Source of the DNA: CAYHWE01 sp964360445
GTDB lineage: Bacteria; Patescibacteriota; Patescibacteriia; Patescibacteriales; JAKAJF01
Direction of reading: 5' to 3'
Length of the DNA stretch: 27,215 nucleotides
Assembly: GCA_964360445.1 (NCBI GenBank)
Contig: CAYHWE010000010.1
Location: 1 to 27,215, forward strand
The notes below the pieces were generated by a model. The model did no database searches. It was not told the DNA's origin and was given only the letters and a program-made list of their open reading frames with translations. Position numbers and translations under genes: made by a program. Shown piece by piece: positions 1 through 5,828 of the stretch (its first letter is position 1; each line of letters starts with the position of its first letter).

Positions 1-53
1 TTTTTAATAACTAACGGCCACTTGTCCAATATGTTGTGGACTGATACACGGGG

Positions 54-82
54 TTGACAAAATATTCCATTTATCATAATAT
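54..82 (+). promoter_or_regulatory. Sigma-70-type promoter of rplS
   Basis: A consensus -35 TTGACA (54-59) is followed after exactly 17 bases by TAATAT (77-82) as the -10. It points toward rplS, whose ATG is about 64 bases downstream, leaving a leader of roughly 55 bases that contains a hairpin. The match is seen in the sequence; transcription start is inferred. Confidence 0.7.
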
Positions 83-109
83 TAGACAAGAAACATTAAT
101 ACCAATTCC

Positions 110-132
110 AATAGAACCGAGGTTCTATTTTT
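110..132 (+). promoter_or_regulatory. Hairpin with T-run in the rplS leader
   Basis: The arm AATAGAAC (110-117) pairs perfectly with GTTCTATT (122-129) around the loop CGAG, and T residues follow directly (128-132). It has the form of a weak intrinsic terminator or attenuator placed in the 5' leader, about 14 bases before the rplS start. It may control ribosomal protein L19 synthesis or merely set leader stability. I know of no described L19 leader element with this sequence. Confidence 0.45.
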
Positions 133-145
133 ATATTTAATCAAT

Positions 146-502
146 ATGTCTGAGAATAAAACAGAAATTAAAGAAGAAAAAGCCGCGACTCCGGATTACA
201 AGCCCGGCATGACTGTCCGTGTCCATCAAAAAATCAAAGAAACAAACCTCAAAGGAGAAGAAAAAGAAAGAGTCCAATACTTTGAAGGCCTTATCATAGC
301 AAAAAAACATGGCAAAGAAGCAGGGGGAACCATTACCGTAAGAAAGGTATCCGAAGGAGTGGGGGTTGAAAAAATCTTTCCATTAAACCTGCCGACGATT
401 ACAAAAATAGAAGTAAAGAAACAAGTTAAGACCAGGAGAGCTAAATTGAGTTTCTTAAAAGGAGATTACAAGAAAAGATTGAAAGAGGTCAAGACCAAAT
501 AA
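146..502 (+). CDS. rplS: 50S ribosomal protein L19
   Basis: L19 sits at the interface of the 30S and 50S subunits and is part of the large ribosomal subunit. The 118-residue product has the normal family length. After a short charged extension (residues 1-18) it shows the L19 core: GMTVRVHQKI, an FEGLIIAKK segment, the TITVRK motif, a GVGVEKIFPLNLP stretch and the basic end TRRAKLSFL. The ATG at 146 has no Shine-Dalgarno sequence. The usual partners trmD, rimM and rpsP are not adjacent; two tRNA genes follow on the same strand and could be co-transcribed. Identification is firm. Confidence 0.96.
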   Translation: MSENKTEIKEEKAATPDYKPGMTVRVHQKIKETNLKGEEKERVQYFEGLIIAKKHGKEAGGTITVRKVSEGVGVEKIFPLNLPTITKIEVKKQVKTRRAKLSFLKGDYKKRLKEVKTK

Positions 503-516
503 CGCCAACATCAAGG

Positions 517-598
517 GGGCAAGTGGTGAAATTGGTATACACGCAGCCTTGAGGTGGCTGTGGAGCAATCCGTGGAGGTTCGAGTCCTCTCTTGCCCA
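517..598 (+). tRNA. tRNA-Leu(GAG)
   Basis: A class II tRNA with a long variable arm. The acceptor GGGCAAG (517-523) pairs with CTTGCCC (591-597), with discriminator A598. The anticodon stem CAGCC/GGCTG encloses the loop TTGAGGT, giving anticodon GAG for CUC/CUU codons. The T-loop GGTTCGAGTCC is intact. The 3' CCA is not encoded, so a CCA-adding enzyme is required. It lies 14 bases after rplS. Confidence 0.95.
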
Positions 599-639
599 CA
601 TAACGGATTCTGTTATGGATGCAATCGTTATGCGGATAT

Positions 640-716
640 GGGCGCATAGCTCAGCTGGTTAGAGCGCTTCGTTTACACCGAAGAGGCCCAGGGTTCGATT
701 CCTTGTGCGCCCACCA
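640..716 (+). tRNA. tRNA-Val(UAC), CCA encoded
   Basis: The acceptor GGGCGCA pairs with TGCGCCC. The anticodon stem CTTCG/CGAAG encloses TTTACAC, giving anticodon UAC (valine, GUA/GUG). The D-loop contains AGCTCAGCTGGTTAGAGC and the T-arm GGGTTCGATTCC. Unlike the other tRNAs in this window, CCA (714-716) is encoded. A strong terminator follows at once. Confidence 0.96.
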
Positions 717-720
717 CAAA

Positions 721-752
721 AATACGGCCATTCGTTGGCCGTATTTTTTTTA
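721..752 (+). terminator. Rho-independent terminator after tRNA-Val
   Basis: The arm AATACGGCCA (721-730) pairs perfectly with TGGCCGTATT (736-745) around a five-base loop and runs into a continuous T tract. It should end the rplS-tRNA-Leu-tRNA-Val transcript before tsaE. Confidence 0.9.
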
Positions 753-770
753 TCAATCTATAATAAAACC

Positions 771-1175
771 ATGAAACACCTAACCAAAACCGAAAAAGAG
801 ACATACGAACTCGGCAAAAAGCTTAGCAAATCTTTGAGAGGCGGCGAGGTGATTGGCCTGATTGGCGATTTAGGCACGGGCAAAACCGCTTTCAGCAAGG
901 GCATTGCTGCCGGCCTTGGCGTAAAAAACACTGTCACAAGCCCGACTTTCGTTATCATGAAAATATACGAAGGCAAGAAAAAACTGGTCCATATCGATGC
1001 TTACCGATTAACCAGCTATGAAGACTTGCGCGCTATCGGCATTGAAGATTATCTTAATAGAAAAGATACGGTAATTGTTATCGAGTGGGCGGATAGGCTT
1101 AAGGGAGAGTTGCCTTTTGCCATGCAAAATATTGTTTTTACAATCACCGACGATTCAAGAGAGATATCATTTTAA
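771..1175 (+). CDS. tsaE: tRNA threonylcarbamoyladenosine biosynthesis ATPase TsaE
   Basis: TsaE (YjeE family) is the ATPase that works with TsaB and TsaD to make t6A at position 37 of ANN-decoding tRNAs. The 134-residue product has the Walker A motif GDLGTGKT at residues 32-39, the family segment VTSPTFVIMKIYEG after it, the HIDAYRL motif, and IEWADRL near the end. The ATG at 771 is preferred because upstream in-frame codons fall in tRNA-Val and its terminator. The 3' end overlaps the 3' end of the convergent lspA gene by 9 bases, with no terminator between them. tsaB and tsaD are not in the window. Confidence 0.93.
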   Translation: MKHLTKTEKETYELGKKLSKSLRGGEVIGLIGDLGTGKTAFSKGIAAGLGVKNTVTSPTFVIMKIYEGKKKLVHIDAYRLTSYEDLRAIGIEDYLNRKDTVIVIEWADRLKGELPFAMQNIVFTITDDSREISF

Positions 1176-1613
1176 TTTGAAAGTATTGGCGAAGAAGATA
1201 AAGAATGCTACCCCTAATACGATCATTGCGTCCGCGATATTGAAGACCGTAAAATATCTGATGTTCAGATAATCAATGACATAACCTGATCCAAGCCGGT
1301 CAAACAAATTACTCAAGGCCCCGAAAATAACCGACAATAAAAAGAAAAAATCCCTGCTTTTATCTTTTTTATAAAACCCGAAAACCTGATATAAAAGCAA
1401 TAGAATTATCGCGATTATCACCCAATTGAGATATGGGCCGCCGATAGGGATGGAAAAGGCTATATTATAATTCTTAACAAAAACAAAACTGAAGAAAGAA
1501 TCGGGGACATAAAGCGGATCAAGCCCCGATGCAATGCCCTTCAATACTCTGTCCAGGACAATAAAAAAAATGTTAGCGCCGAATAAAACTAACATTTTTT
1601 TATTAGAGATCAT
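1167..1613 (-). CDS. lspA: Lipoprotein signal peptidase (signal peptidase II)
   Basis: LspA is the inner-membrane aspartyl protease that removes signal peptides from diacylglyceryl-modified prolipoproteins. The 148-residue product has four predicted membrane helices (about 6-24, 62-79, 89-104, 126-145). The family signatures are visible: NYNIAFS (48-54), GALSNLFDRLGSGYVIDYL (catalytic Asp114) and FNIADAMIVLGV (catalytic Asp128). The ATG at 1613 lies 1 base after the stop of the upstream zinc-finger gene, so translation is probably coupled. The sequence GGGGGCGG about 9 bases upstream could act as a weak ribosome binding site. A plausible substrate, a small lipoprotein, is encoded at 3606-4115. 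Confidence 0.93.
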   Translation of the reverse strand: MISNKKMLVLFGANIFFIVLDRVLKGIASGLDPLYVPDSFFSFVFVKNYNIAFSIPIGGPYLNWVIIAIILLLLYQVFGFYKKDKSRDFFFLLSVIFGALSNLFDRLGSGYVIDYLNIRYFTVFNIADAMIVLGVAFFIFFANTFKLK

Positions 1614-1614
1614 A

Positions 1615-1986
1615 TCAAGCCGCCCCCTGTAACTTATTTTTACATTCAACACAGGCGCTGGCAACCGGCCTTATTAAAAGCCTCTTTTCATCGATTTCCT
1701 TTTTGCAATACTTACAGATGCCATAAGTGCCTTTTTCAATCCTGTCTAAAGCGCCATTTATATCGCGAAGAGTAGTTTCCAGAATTCTTTCCGTAGCCAC
1801 ATTAGTGGTATATTCGTCTATTTCCTGCACATTCTCATCCGGTTTGTCGCCGAAATTAGGAAATTTAGCCCTATGCTCATCTTTTTCATGTTCATCTTTT
1901 TCTGTAACAATATTTAAATCCTGTAAAATCTTATCCTTTTGCTCGAGCAAATCTTTTTTAATCTTTTCAAGAATTTGTTTATCCAT
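1615..1986 (-). CDS. DksA/TraR-family C4 zinc-finger protein
   Basis: This 123-residue protein belongs to the DksA/TraR family, whose members bind the RNA polymerase secondary channel. It has a long charged, probably coiled-coil N-terminal part (residues 1-85) and a four-cysteine zinc finger at the end: Cys91-x2-Cys94 and Cys112-x2-Cys115, within GICKYCKKEI and ACVECK. The segment GALDRIEKGTYGIC just before the finger is the classic family signature. Between the helices is a charged stretch DEHEKDEHRA. A near-consensus promoter lies just upstream, and lspA follows after 1 base. Whether it responds to ppGpp cannot be judged from sequence alone. Confidence 0.9.
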   Translation of the reverse strand: MDKQILEKIKKDLLEQKDKILQDLNIVTEKDEHEKDEHRAKFPNFGDKPDENVQEIDEYTTNVATERILETTLRDINGALDRIEKGTYGICKYCKKEIDEKRLLIRPVASACVECKNKLQGAA

Positions 1987-2012
1987 ACTTTTAGTTTACT
2001 TTTAATAGTCTT

Positions 2013-2041
2013 ATTATACATTAACAGCGCGACTTTGACAA
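2013..2041 (-). promoter_or_regulatory. Promoter of the TraR-like/lspA operon
   Basis: On the minus strand, TTGTCA (2041-2036) and TATAAT (2018-2013) are separated by exactly 17 bases. The -10 is a perfect match. It lies 27 bases before the ATG at 1986. It begins just downstream of a terminator for the neighbouring transcript, so this operon has its own start. Confidence 0.75.
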
Positions 2042-2061
2042 GTCTGCCCCTAATTTTAGAC

Positions 2062-2127
2062 AAAAAAAAGACCCCAGATAATGTTGAGCCCCGTATATTT
2101 AATATGTGGGCTAATGCTCTGAGGTCT
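2062..2127 (-). terminator. Strong intrinsic terminator of a non-coding transcript
   Basis: On the minus strand a ten-base stem (2127-2118 with 2078-2069, one G-T pair) encloses a second nested stem, AGCCC/GGGCT extended by an A/T-rich helix. It is followed by eight consecutive Ts (2069-2062). No protein gene ends here, so it marks the 3' end of an RNA transcribed from about 2392. Confidence 0.85.
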
Positions 2128-2392
2128 ATCCCCAAGAGCAATTTTATTTCGTCTTTATGACAATTTAAAAATGGTTTCTTCTTGAGGCTTTAGTCTTTTT
2201 CGACTTTTAAGACTTGGTCTTCTACCAATTATTGGCAAAGTTCTTGCTGGTTGCAATACCCTGCCGTTATTTTATTTTTGTTTTTTGTGGTCGTGTCGAT
2301 TCCGACCTTGTTTAAATCAGTAGAAAACAGAAATATTTTTCCAGAATCATTCCTAGAAAAATTTTTCTTTTTTGTTTTGTTCAATGTGCTAT
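2062..2392 (-). ncRNA. Candidate structured non-coding RNA of about 330 nt, unrecognised
   Basis: The stretch has a near-consensus promoter at one end and a strong intrinsic terminator at the other, and no convincing gene between. Several local stems can be drawn on the minus strand: GGTCG/CGACC around GAATCGACA (about 2298-2316), GGCAGGG/CTTTGCC (with G-U pairs) containing an inner TTGC/GCAA stem (about 2234-2265), CCAAT/ATTGG, AAGAC/GTCTT and AGTC/GACT. I do not see the conserved cores of RNase P RNA, SRP RNA or 6S RNA, and tmRNA is elsewhere in this window. An alternative is a short TTG-initiated reading frame of 33 codons ending near 2158 that contains IIGRRPSLKSRKRLKPQEE; it has no good ribosome binding site. 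The boundaries are inferred. Confidence 0.5.
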
Positions 2393-2398
2393 ATATAT

Positions 2399-2427
2399 AA
2401 TATACCACATAAAATAAAACCAGTCAA
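2399..2427 (-). promoter_or_regulatory. Promoter of the candidate non-coding RNA
   Basis: On the minus strand, TTGACT (2427-2422) is followed after 17 bases by TATATT (2404-2399). It faces the terminator at 2062-2127 and would start RNA near 2392. A 28-bp palindrome and two DnaA boxes lie 70-140 bases upstream. Confidence 0.65.
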
Positions 2428-2497
2428 TAATAGCACAAATAAAAATATTTTCTTTTATATTAGGGAAAATTATAAAAAAATATTTTCTTTCTATACT

Positions 2498-2525
2498 TTT
2501 AAGTCTACAATATTGTAGACTTAAA
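2498..2525. promoter_or_regulatory. Perfect 28-bp palindrome, possible operator
   Basis: Fourteen bases are followed directly by their exact reverse complement; the core reads GTCTACAATATTGTAGAC. It lies in a very AT-rich stretch between the tRNA-Cys terminator and the promoter of the candidate RNA. A perfect palindrome with no loop suits a dimeric DNA-binding protein better than an RNA hairpin. I cannot name the regulator. Confidence 0.6.
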
Positions 2526-2532
2526 TCAAAAC

Positions 2533-2561
2533 TTATCCACATAAAACACAGTTTATCCACA
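2533..2561 (+). promoter_or_regulatory. Two perfect DnaA boxes in direct repeat
   Basis: TTATCCACA occurs at 2533-2541 and again at 2553-2561, 20 bp apart in the same orientation. This is the high-affinity DnaA box of Escherichia coli. To the left is about 140 bp of very AT-rich DNA (2390-2530), so the layout resembles a minimal replication origin or a DnaA-regulated promoter. dnaA, dnaN and rpmH are not in the window, and gene orientation does not diverge here. One further copy lies alone at 6754-6762 on the minus strand. Confidence 0.5.
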
Positions 2562-2594
2562 AAAAACACAAAAGTCCAGATTTCCCTGGACTTT
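2560..2594 (-). terminator. Intrinsic terminator downstream of tRNA-Cys
   Basis: AAAGTCCAG (2571-2579) pairs with CTGGACTTT (2586-2594) around a six-base loop. On the minus strand the stem is followed by a T-rich run. It would end the transcript carrying tRNA-Cys. Confidence 0.7.
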
Positions 2595-2690
2595 ACTTTA
2601 CTGATATTAACTTTAGTCTAAGCAGGCCTAGACTTTCCAAATAATGCTGTCATGACAAACCCACTGGGTGTTATGGGATATGCGAACTTG

Positions 2691-2762
2691 AGGCCTGAGA
2701 GGGATTTGAACCCACGCATGGCAGTTTTGCAAACTGCTGCCTTACCACTTGGCTATCAGGCC
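2691..2762 (-). tRNA. tRNA-Cys(GCA)
   Basis: The acceptor GGCCTGA pairs with TCAGGCC. The discriminator is U, the expected identity element for tRNA-Cys. The anticodon stem GCAGT/ACTGC encloses TTGCAAA, giving GCA. The T-arm GGGTTCAAATCCC is intact. CCA is not encoded. It lies downstream of the 3D-domain gene on the same strand but beyond that gene's terminator. Confidence 0.95.
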
Positions 2763-2812
2763 TTTTTATACCTATTTAATATATCAAATAATACCACCTA
2801 AAACAAGTATAC

Positions 2813-2838
2813 AAAAAAAGCCTTTGCAGGCTCTTTTT
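2813..2838 (-). terminator. Terminator of the 3D-domain gene
   Basis: AGCC (2819-2822) and GGCT (2829-2832) form a short stem extended by A/T pairs. On the minus strand it is followed by a run of seven Ts. It starts 14 bases after the stop of the 3D-domain gene. Confidence 0.65.
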
Positions 2839-2851
2839 GTTATGATACATA

Positions 2852-3370
2852 TTACTCAACAATTTCAATTTTAGCCACTCTTTTGCCGAATTTCAAGGCA
2901 TCGCTTCTGTTTACCATCCAAACATCGATCCTATCCGTATATCTTGAATTCATCCTGTCTCTGACAACAAACACCCTGTCTCCGAATAACTCAGGAATCC
3001 TCACCTTGGTGCCGAATTTTAAAAAGTTTGCTGCAATCGTGTCTTCTTTGCCATGCTTACAGACATCGAACCCATTCGCGGTTATACAAGGGCTGTCGTC
3101 TGTCTGACCCGGCTCTGAATTATATGCAGTCATGGGATGATAACTCGATCTAGTCACCTTTAAATCCTTATCTTCGTTAACCGGTAAATGATTGACTTCT
3201 TCTTCCGCGCTGGCAAGACCAAAAAAACCGTCATTACTATTACCATTTGCTGAAACAGGAGCCGGAACCAAAGAAAATTCAAATAGCAGAATAAAAATAA
3301 GTGAAGTTGCTAACTTTTTGGCTAATTTTAAAGGAACTATTCTCCAATGGTTTCTCATCTTCAATTTCAT
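2852..3370 (-). CDS. Secreted 3D-domain (RlpA-like barrel) protein
   Basis: The 172-residue product has a basic start, a hydrophobic segment at about 20-38 and a likely signal peptidase site after PVSA (residue 41), so it is probably exported. Residues 72-170 form a 3D domain, named for three conserved aspartates and related to the double-psi beta barrel of lytic transglycosylases. Visible motifs are TAYNSEPGQTDDSPC (81-95), ITANG (96-100), GTKVRIPELFG and VVRDRMNSRYTDRIDVWM (136-152). Such domains are usually linked to cell-wall turnover, but the substrate here is unknown. The ATG at 3370 follows AAAAGG too closely; an ATG four codons downstream is also possible. It has its own promoter and terminator and is divergent from the lipoprotein gene. 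Confidence 0.85.
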   Translation of the reverse strand: MKLKMRNHWRIVPLKLAKKLATSLIFILLFEFSLVPAPVSANGNSNDGFFGLASAEEEVNHLPVNEDKDLKVTRSSYHPMTAYNSEPGQTDDSPCITANGFDVCKHGKEDTIAANFLKFGTKVRIPELFGDRVFVVRDRMNSRYTDRIDVWMVNRSDALKFGKRVAKIEIVE

Positions 3371-3469
3371 ACCTTTTAAATCTAGCTAATATTATACATA
3401 TTTCGCTAAACTGCTATCCCTGTTTAATACAAAGGATTTAAGCCAAGGATTTTTCACTCAAATCTTGTC

Positions 3470-3498
3470 ATACTAACATATTTTGCCAAATATGTCAA
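3470..3498 (-). promoter_or_regulatory. Promoter of the 3D-domain gene with embedded inverted repeat
   Basis: On the minus strand, a perfect TTGACA (3498-3493) and TAGTAT (3475-3470) are separated by 17 bases. The spacer overlaps a perfect inverted repeat, ACATATTT-TGCC-AAATATGT (3476-3495), which could be an operator. The promoter lies about 100 bases from the ATG at 3370; a second TATAAT (minus strand, around 3391-3398) is nearer but lacks a good -35. Confidence 0.65.
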
Positions 3499-3509
3499 GT
3501 ATCTACGCC

Positions 3510-3538
3510 TTGACCTCAAAGGTATAAAATGATAACAT
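3510..3538 (+). promoter_or_regulatory. Promoter of the lipoprotein gene
   Basis: TTGACC (3510-3515) is followed after 17 bases by TAACAT (3533-3538). It is back to back with the 3D-domain promoter: the two -35 elements are only 11 bases apart, so a protein binding here could act on both genes. Confidence 0.65.
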
Positions 3539-3605
3539 CAAGAATTAAAAATCGATCTTTTTATAAACTAAAAACAAAAAAACTCACACTACAAAGGAGA
3601 GTAAG

Positions 3606-4115
3606 ATGAAAAAATTCGCGCTGTTTCTGTTTGCACTAATGATGGCAGCTGGATGCGGCGGGCCGCTATACAGCAGGATAGATGACAATATAGACTACTG
3701 GGGGTTTGCAGACGCCAGAGGGCAAGCTCAGGCCATAGCAATCAAAAGAATGGCTGAGTCGCAAGGCATAAAGGACAAGAAGGAAAACGGCGATTCACTG
3801 TCACGGACAGAAGTTGCGCCGATAAGACCGATATCTGAAAGAAACGCTCCGGGAATAATAACCAACAGGAGCGGCCGAGATAAGAGAATAAAAATAATAG
3901 GCCCTGACTATGAGAAAAACATCTTGGTAGAAAGCAGGGGCGTAATAACGGAAAAACTCTCCAAGAATGAAATATACCTATACACCGTTGAAGACACAAA
4001 CGGACAAATTTACGGCGGGGCAAGTTTAAACCCATTGCCGGTAGATGACAGGATGCATACAATCCAGTTCAAAGGAAAAACATTCGATGTGAACTGGTGG
4101 ATAAATATTCCTTGA
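3606..4115 (+). CDS. Small putative lipoprotein, function unknown
   Basis: The 169-residue product starts with a typical lipoprotein signal: MKK, a hydrophobic stretch and the lipobox MAAGC with the modified cysteine at residue 17. The mature part is polar and has no domain I recognise; residues 30-75 are rich in Ala, Gln and Lys, and the last 60 residues (EIYLYTVEDTNGQIYGG, MHTIQFKGKTF, NWWINIP) look like a small beta-rich domain. A strong Shine-Dalgarno sequence, AAAGGAGA, lies 7 bases before the ATG, which is rare in this window. The gene has its own promoter and terminator. LspA, encoded at 1167-1613, would process it. Confidence 0.75.
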   Translation: MKKFALFLFALMMAAGCGGPLYSRIDDNIDYWGFADARGQAQAIAIKRMAESQGIKDKKENGDSLSRTEVAPIRPISERNAPGIITNRSGRDKRIKIIGPDYEKNILVESRGVITEKLSKNEIYLYTVEDTNGQIYGGASLNPLPVDDRMHTIQFKGKTFDVNWWINIP

Positions 4116-4120
4116 AACAA

Positions 4121-4155
4121 AAAAGAGGGGATCTCGTAGAGAAATCCCCTCTTTT
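4121..4155. terminator. Bidirectional terminator between lipoprotein and pilin genes
   Basis: Eleven bases (4121-4131, AAAAGAGGGGA) pair perfectly with 4145-4155 (TCCCCTCTTTT). The stem has A residues on one side and T residues on the other, so it can stop transcription from both convergent units. Confidence 0.85.
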
Positions 4156-4175
4156 AAAATCTTGTTGATCAATGA

Positions 4176-4589
4176 TTAAAAACTGCCTGAATCAGTTACT
4201 TTGACCGAACTGCTGCCGCTGCTGCTTCCCCCGGGCAATTTTTCAAACACGAATTTAGTTATAGAATACGCGGCCACGATGATTATCAGCCCGATAATCG
4301 CCGCCTTGATTGTTTTTTGCGCCTTTTCAATCTTCGTTTCATCCCCATTGGCTGTCATCCAATTAAACCCGGCGATGATGATCAAAATTACAAAAATTAT
4401 TCCCAACAAACCAAGAAAAACACTGATAACAGTGGCTATAATCTGAGTGGCAGAAACACTTTGATTAAAAGCATTTATATTTTGTGCGTATCCTTCAATT
4501 TCAGTTGTATCATTTAATAATCCAGCATTGGCAAGTGAAACATTAAACAGAAACAGAATGCTCAAAATAAGAAAAAAAATCTTTCTCAT
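4176..4589 (-). CDS. Pilin-like two-helix protein, array member 6 (last)
   Basis: A 137-residue small membrane protein of the VirB2/TrbC-like pilin type that is widespread in Patescibacteria. A signal peptide covers residues 1-22 (ends SLANA). TM helix 1 is at about 50-74, then the family loop GFNWMTANGDETKIEKAQK (74-92), then TM helix 2 at 97-116. Unlike its siblings it carries a Gly/Ser-rich tail (residues 119-137), possibly surface exposed or a linker. Only 2 bases separate it from the preceding pilin gene. No Shine-Dalgarno sequence is present, so it probably depends on translation of its neighbour. The pilin role is inferred from family layout. Confidence 0.78.
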   Translation of the reverse strand: MRKIFFLILSILFLFNVSLANAGLLNDTTEIEGYAQNINAFNQSVSATQIIATVISVFLGLLGIIFVILIIIAGFNWMTANGDETKIEKAQKTIKAAIIGLIIIVAAYSITKFVFEKLPGGSSSGSSSVKVTDSGSF

Positions 4590-4591
4590 AT

Positions 4592-4975
4592 TTATTTTAA
4601 TAACGCGTTAAACACAAAATTCCATATTGCATAAGAACCGGCAATAATAATCAGACCGATAATCGCTCTTGTCAAAGTCTTTTTAGCTGTCTCAATTTTC
4701 CCCTCATCTCCGGCCGCTGTCATCCAATTAAAACCAGCGTAAATGATCAAAACCACAAAAATAACACCTAAAAGACCAATTATTACATTAATTACACTGG
4801 AAATTATAGTCGTCCATGTGGTATCATCGGTTGTTATATAAGGGCCATCAGTCTCTCCCACTTGTTGTAAATTAACTAACGCCTGTATTTCTCCTTCAGC
4901 AAAAACAAAATATGGAAATATAAGAATAAGAGTTAAAGCTGAAAGTATAAAAATATGATTAAATAATTTTTTCAT
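4592..4975 (-). CDS. Pilin-like two-helix protein, array member 5
   Basis: A 127-residue protein with a signal peptide (1-26, ending VFA), a short extracellular segment with QQVGETDGPYITTDDTTW (37-54), TM helix 1 (about 56-80), the loop GFNWMTAAGDEGKIETAKK (81-99) and TM helix 2 (101-122). The loop motif W-M-T-A-x-G-D-E-x-K is shared almost unchanged through the array, while the segment after the signal peptide differs in every member. It lies 4 bases after member 4 and 2 bases before member 6. Confidence 0.78.
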   Translation of the reverse strand: MKKLFNHIFILSALTLILIFPYFVFAEGEIQALVNLQQVGETDGPYITTDDTTWTTIISSVINVIIGLLGVIFVVLIIYAGFNWMTAAGDEGKIETAKKTLTRAIIGLIIIAGSYAIWNFVFNALLK

Positions 4976-4979
4976 AAAT

Positions 4980-5366
4980 TTAACTGCTTAAAGTTTTAGA
5001 TGCTAATTTATAGAAGATAAACCAAGTTATTGCATAAGCTGATAAAATAATTACTAGCCCAATAACAGCAGCTGTAATTATTTTCTTGGCCGAATCAACT
5101 TTCCCCTCGTCTCCGGCCGCGGTCATCCAAAGAAATCCGCCGTAAATAACCAGGATAAGGAAAATGACCCCTAATAGAGACAAGGCAATCTGGATAATAG
5201 AGGAAACCATGACCAATGGATCTGTTTTTGAATCATCATATCCGGCCTTGCTCGCAGTTTTTTTAAAATTATCACCAAAGGCGCTGCTGAGATTGCCGGC
5301 ATTAACCGCGCTAAAAACAGAAAAACTGAAAAATAATATCAAAATCAAAGAAAAAATTTTTTTCAT
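4980..5366 (-). CDS. Pilin-like two-helix protein, array member 4
   Basis: A 128-residue protein with a signal peptide (1-23, ending AVNA), a polar segment (24-50), TM helix 1 (about 52-77), the loop GGFLWMTAAGDEGKVDSAKK (76-95) and TM helix 2 (97-119). It is most similar to member 3, sharing the ALSLLG and IYGGFLWMTA segments. Nine bases separate the two genes. No Shine-Dalgarno sequence. Confidence 0.78.
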   Translation of the reverse strand: MKKIFSLILILFFSFSVFSAVNAGNLSSAFGDNFKKTASKAGYDDSKTDPLVMVSSIIQIALSLLGVIFLILVIYGGFLWMTAAGDEGKVDSAKKIITAAVIGLVIILSAYAITWFIFYKLASKTLSS

Positions 5367-5375
5367 ATTTATTTG

Positions 5376-5807
5376 CTAATTACTTGAAGTGGTGGTGGTT
5401 GTGTCTGTAAGTTTAGACCCTATAAAAGAAGTTATGGCATAAGCAGATAAAACGATAATCAGCCCGATAACAGCTGCCGTCATCAAACCCTTCGCGCTAT
5501 CAATCTGCCCGCCATCTCCTCTTGCCGTCATCCAAAGAAATCCGCCGTAAATCATCAGGACCAAAAATAAAATACCCAGAAGAGAAAGTGCTACTCCAAT
5601 CAACTGTCCGATAAGAGTCGGCGCGTCTTTATATGTTGTAAATGACGCATCTCCAATTGCTGTTTTAGTTTCCGATAGTCCATATTTTGTTACTTCGCTC
5701 GTTTCCACAGCACTCGCCGTATCAACAAAGACATTCCCGCCAAACAAAAAAGCCATAAGGAAAACAGAAAAGATGATGATGTTTCTTTTTATGGCTTTTT
5801 TAAGCAT
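5376..5807 (-). CDS. Pilin-like two-helix protein, array member 3
   Basis: The longest of the six at 143 residues. Signal peptide 1-33 (ending TASA), extracellular segment 34-63, TM helix 1 (about 65-88), loop GGFLWMTARGDGGQIDSAKG (88-107) and TM helix 2 (109-129). The loop differs from its siblings: the usual acidic D-E-x-K is DGGQ. The C-terminus is a run of threonines and serines (residues 134-142). It lies 21 bases after member 2. Confidence 0.77.
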   Translation of the reverse strand: MLKKAIKRNIIIFSVFLMAFLFGGNVFVDTASAVETSEVTKYGLSETKTAIGDASFTTYKDAPTLIGQLIGVALSLLGILFLVLMIYGGFLWMTARGDGGQIDSAKGLMTAAVIGLIIVLSAYAITSFIGSKLTDTTTTTSSN

Positions 5808-5828
5808 ATCTATTTGAAGAAATTTAGA

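Noticed and set aside
1914..2141. 75-codon minus-strand frame
   Set aside because: It runs through the terminator stem, the promoter and into the start of the TraR-like gene in another frame.
2381..2569. 62-codon open frame on the minus strand with many Phe, Ile and Tyr codons
   Set aside because: It spans DnaA boxes, a palindrome and a promoter in very AT-rich DNA, has no ribosome site, and looks like chance translation of AT-rich sequence.
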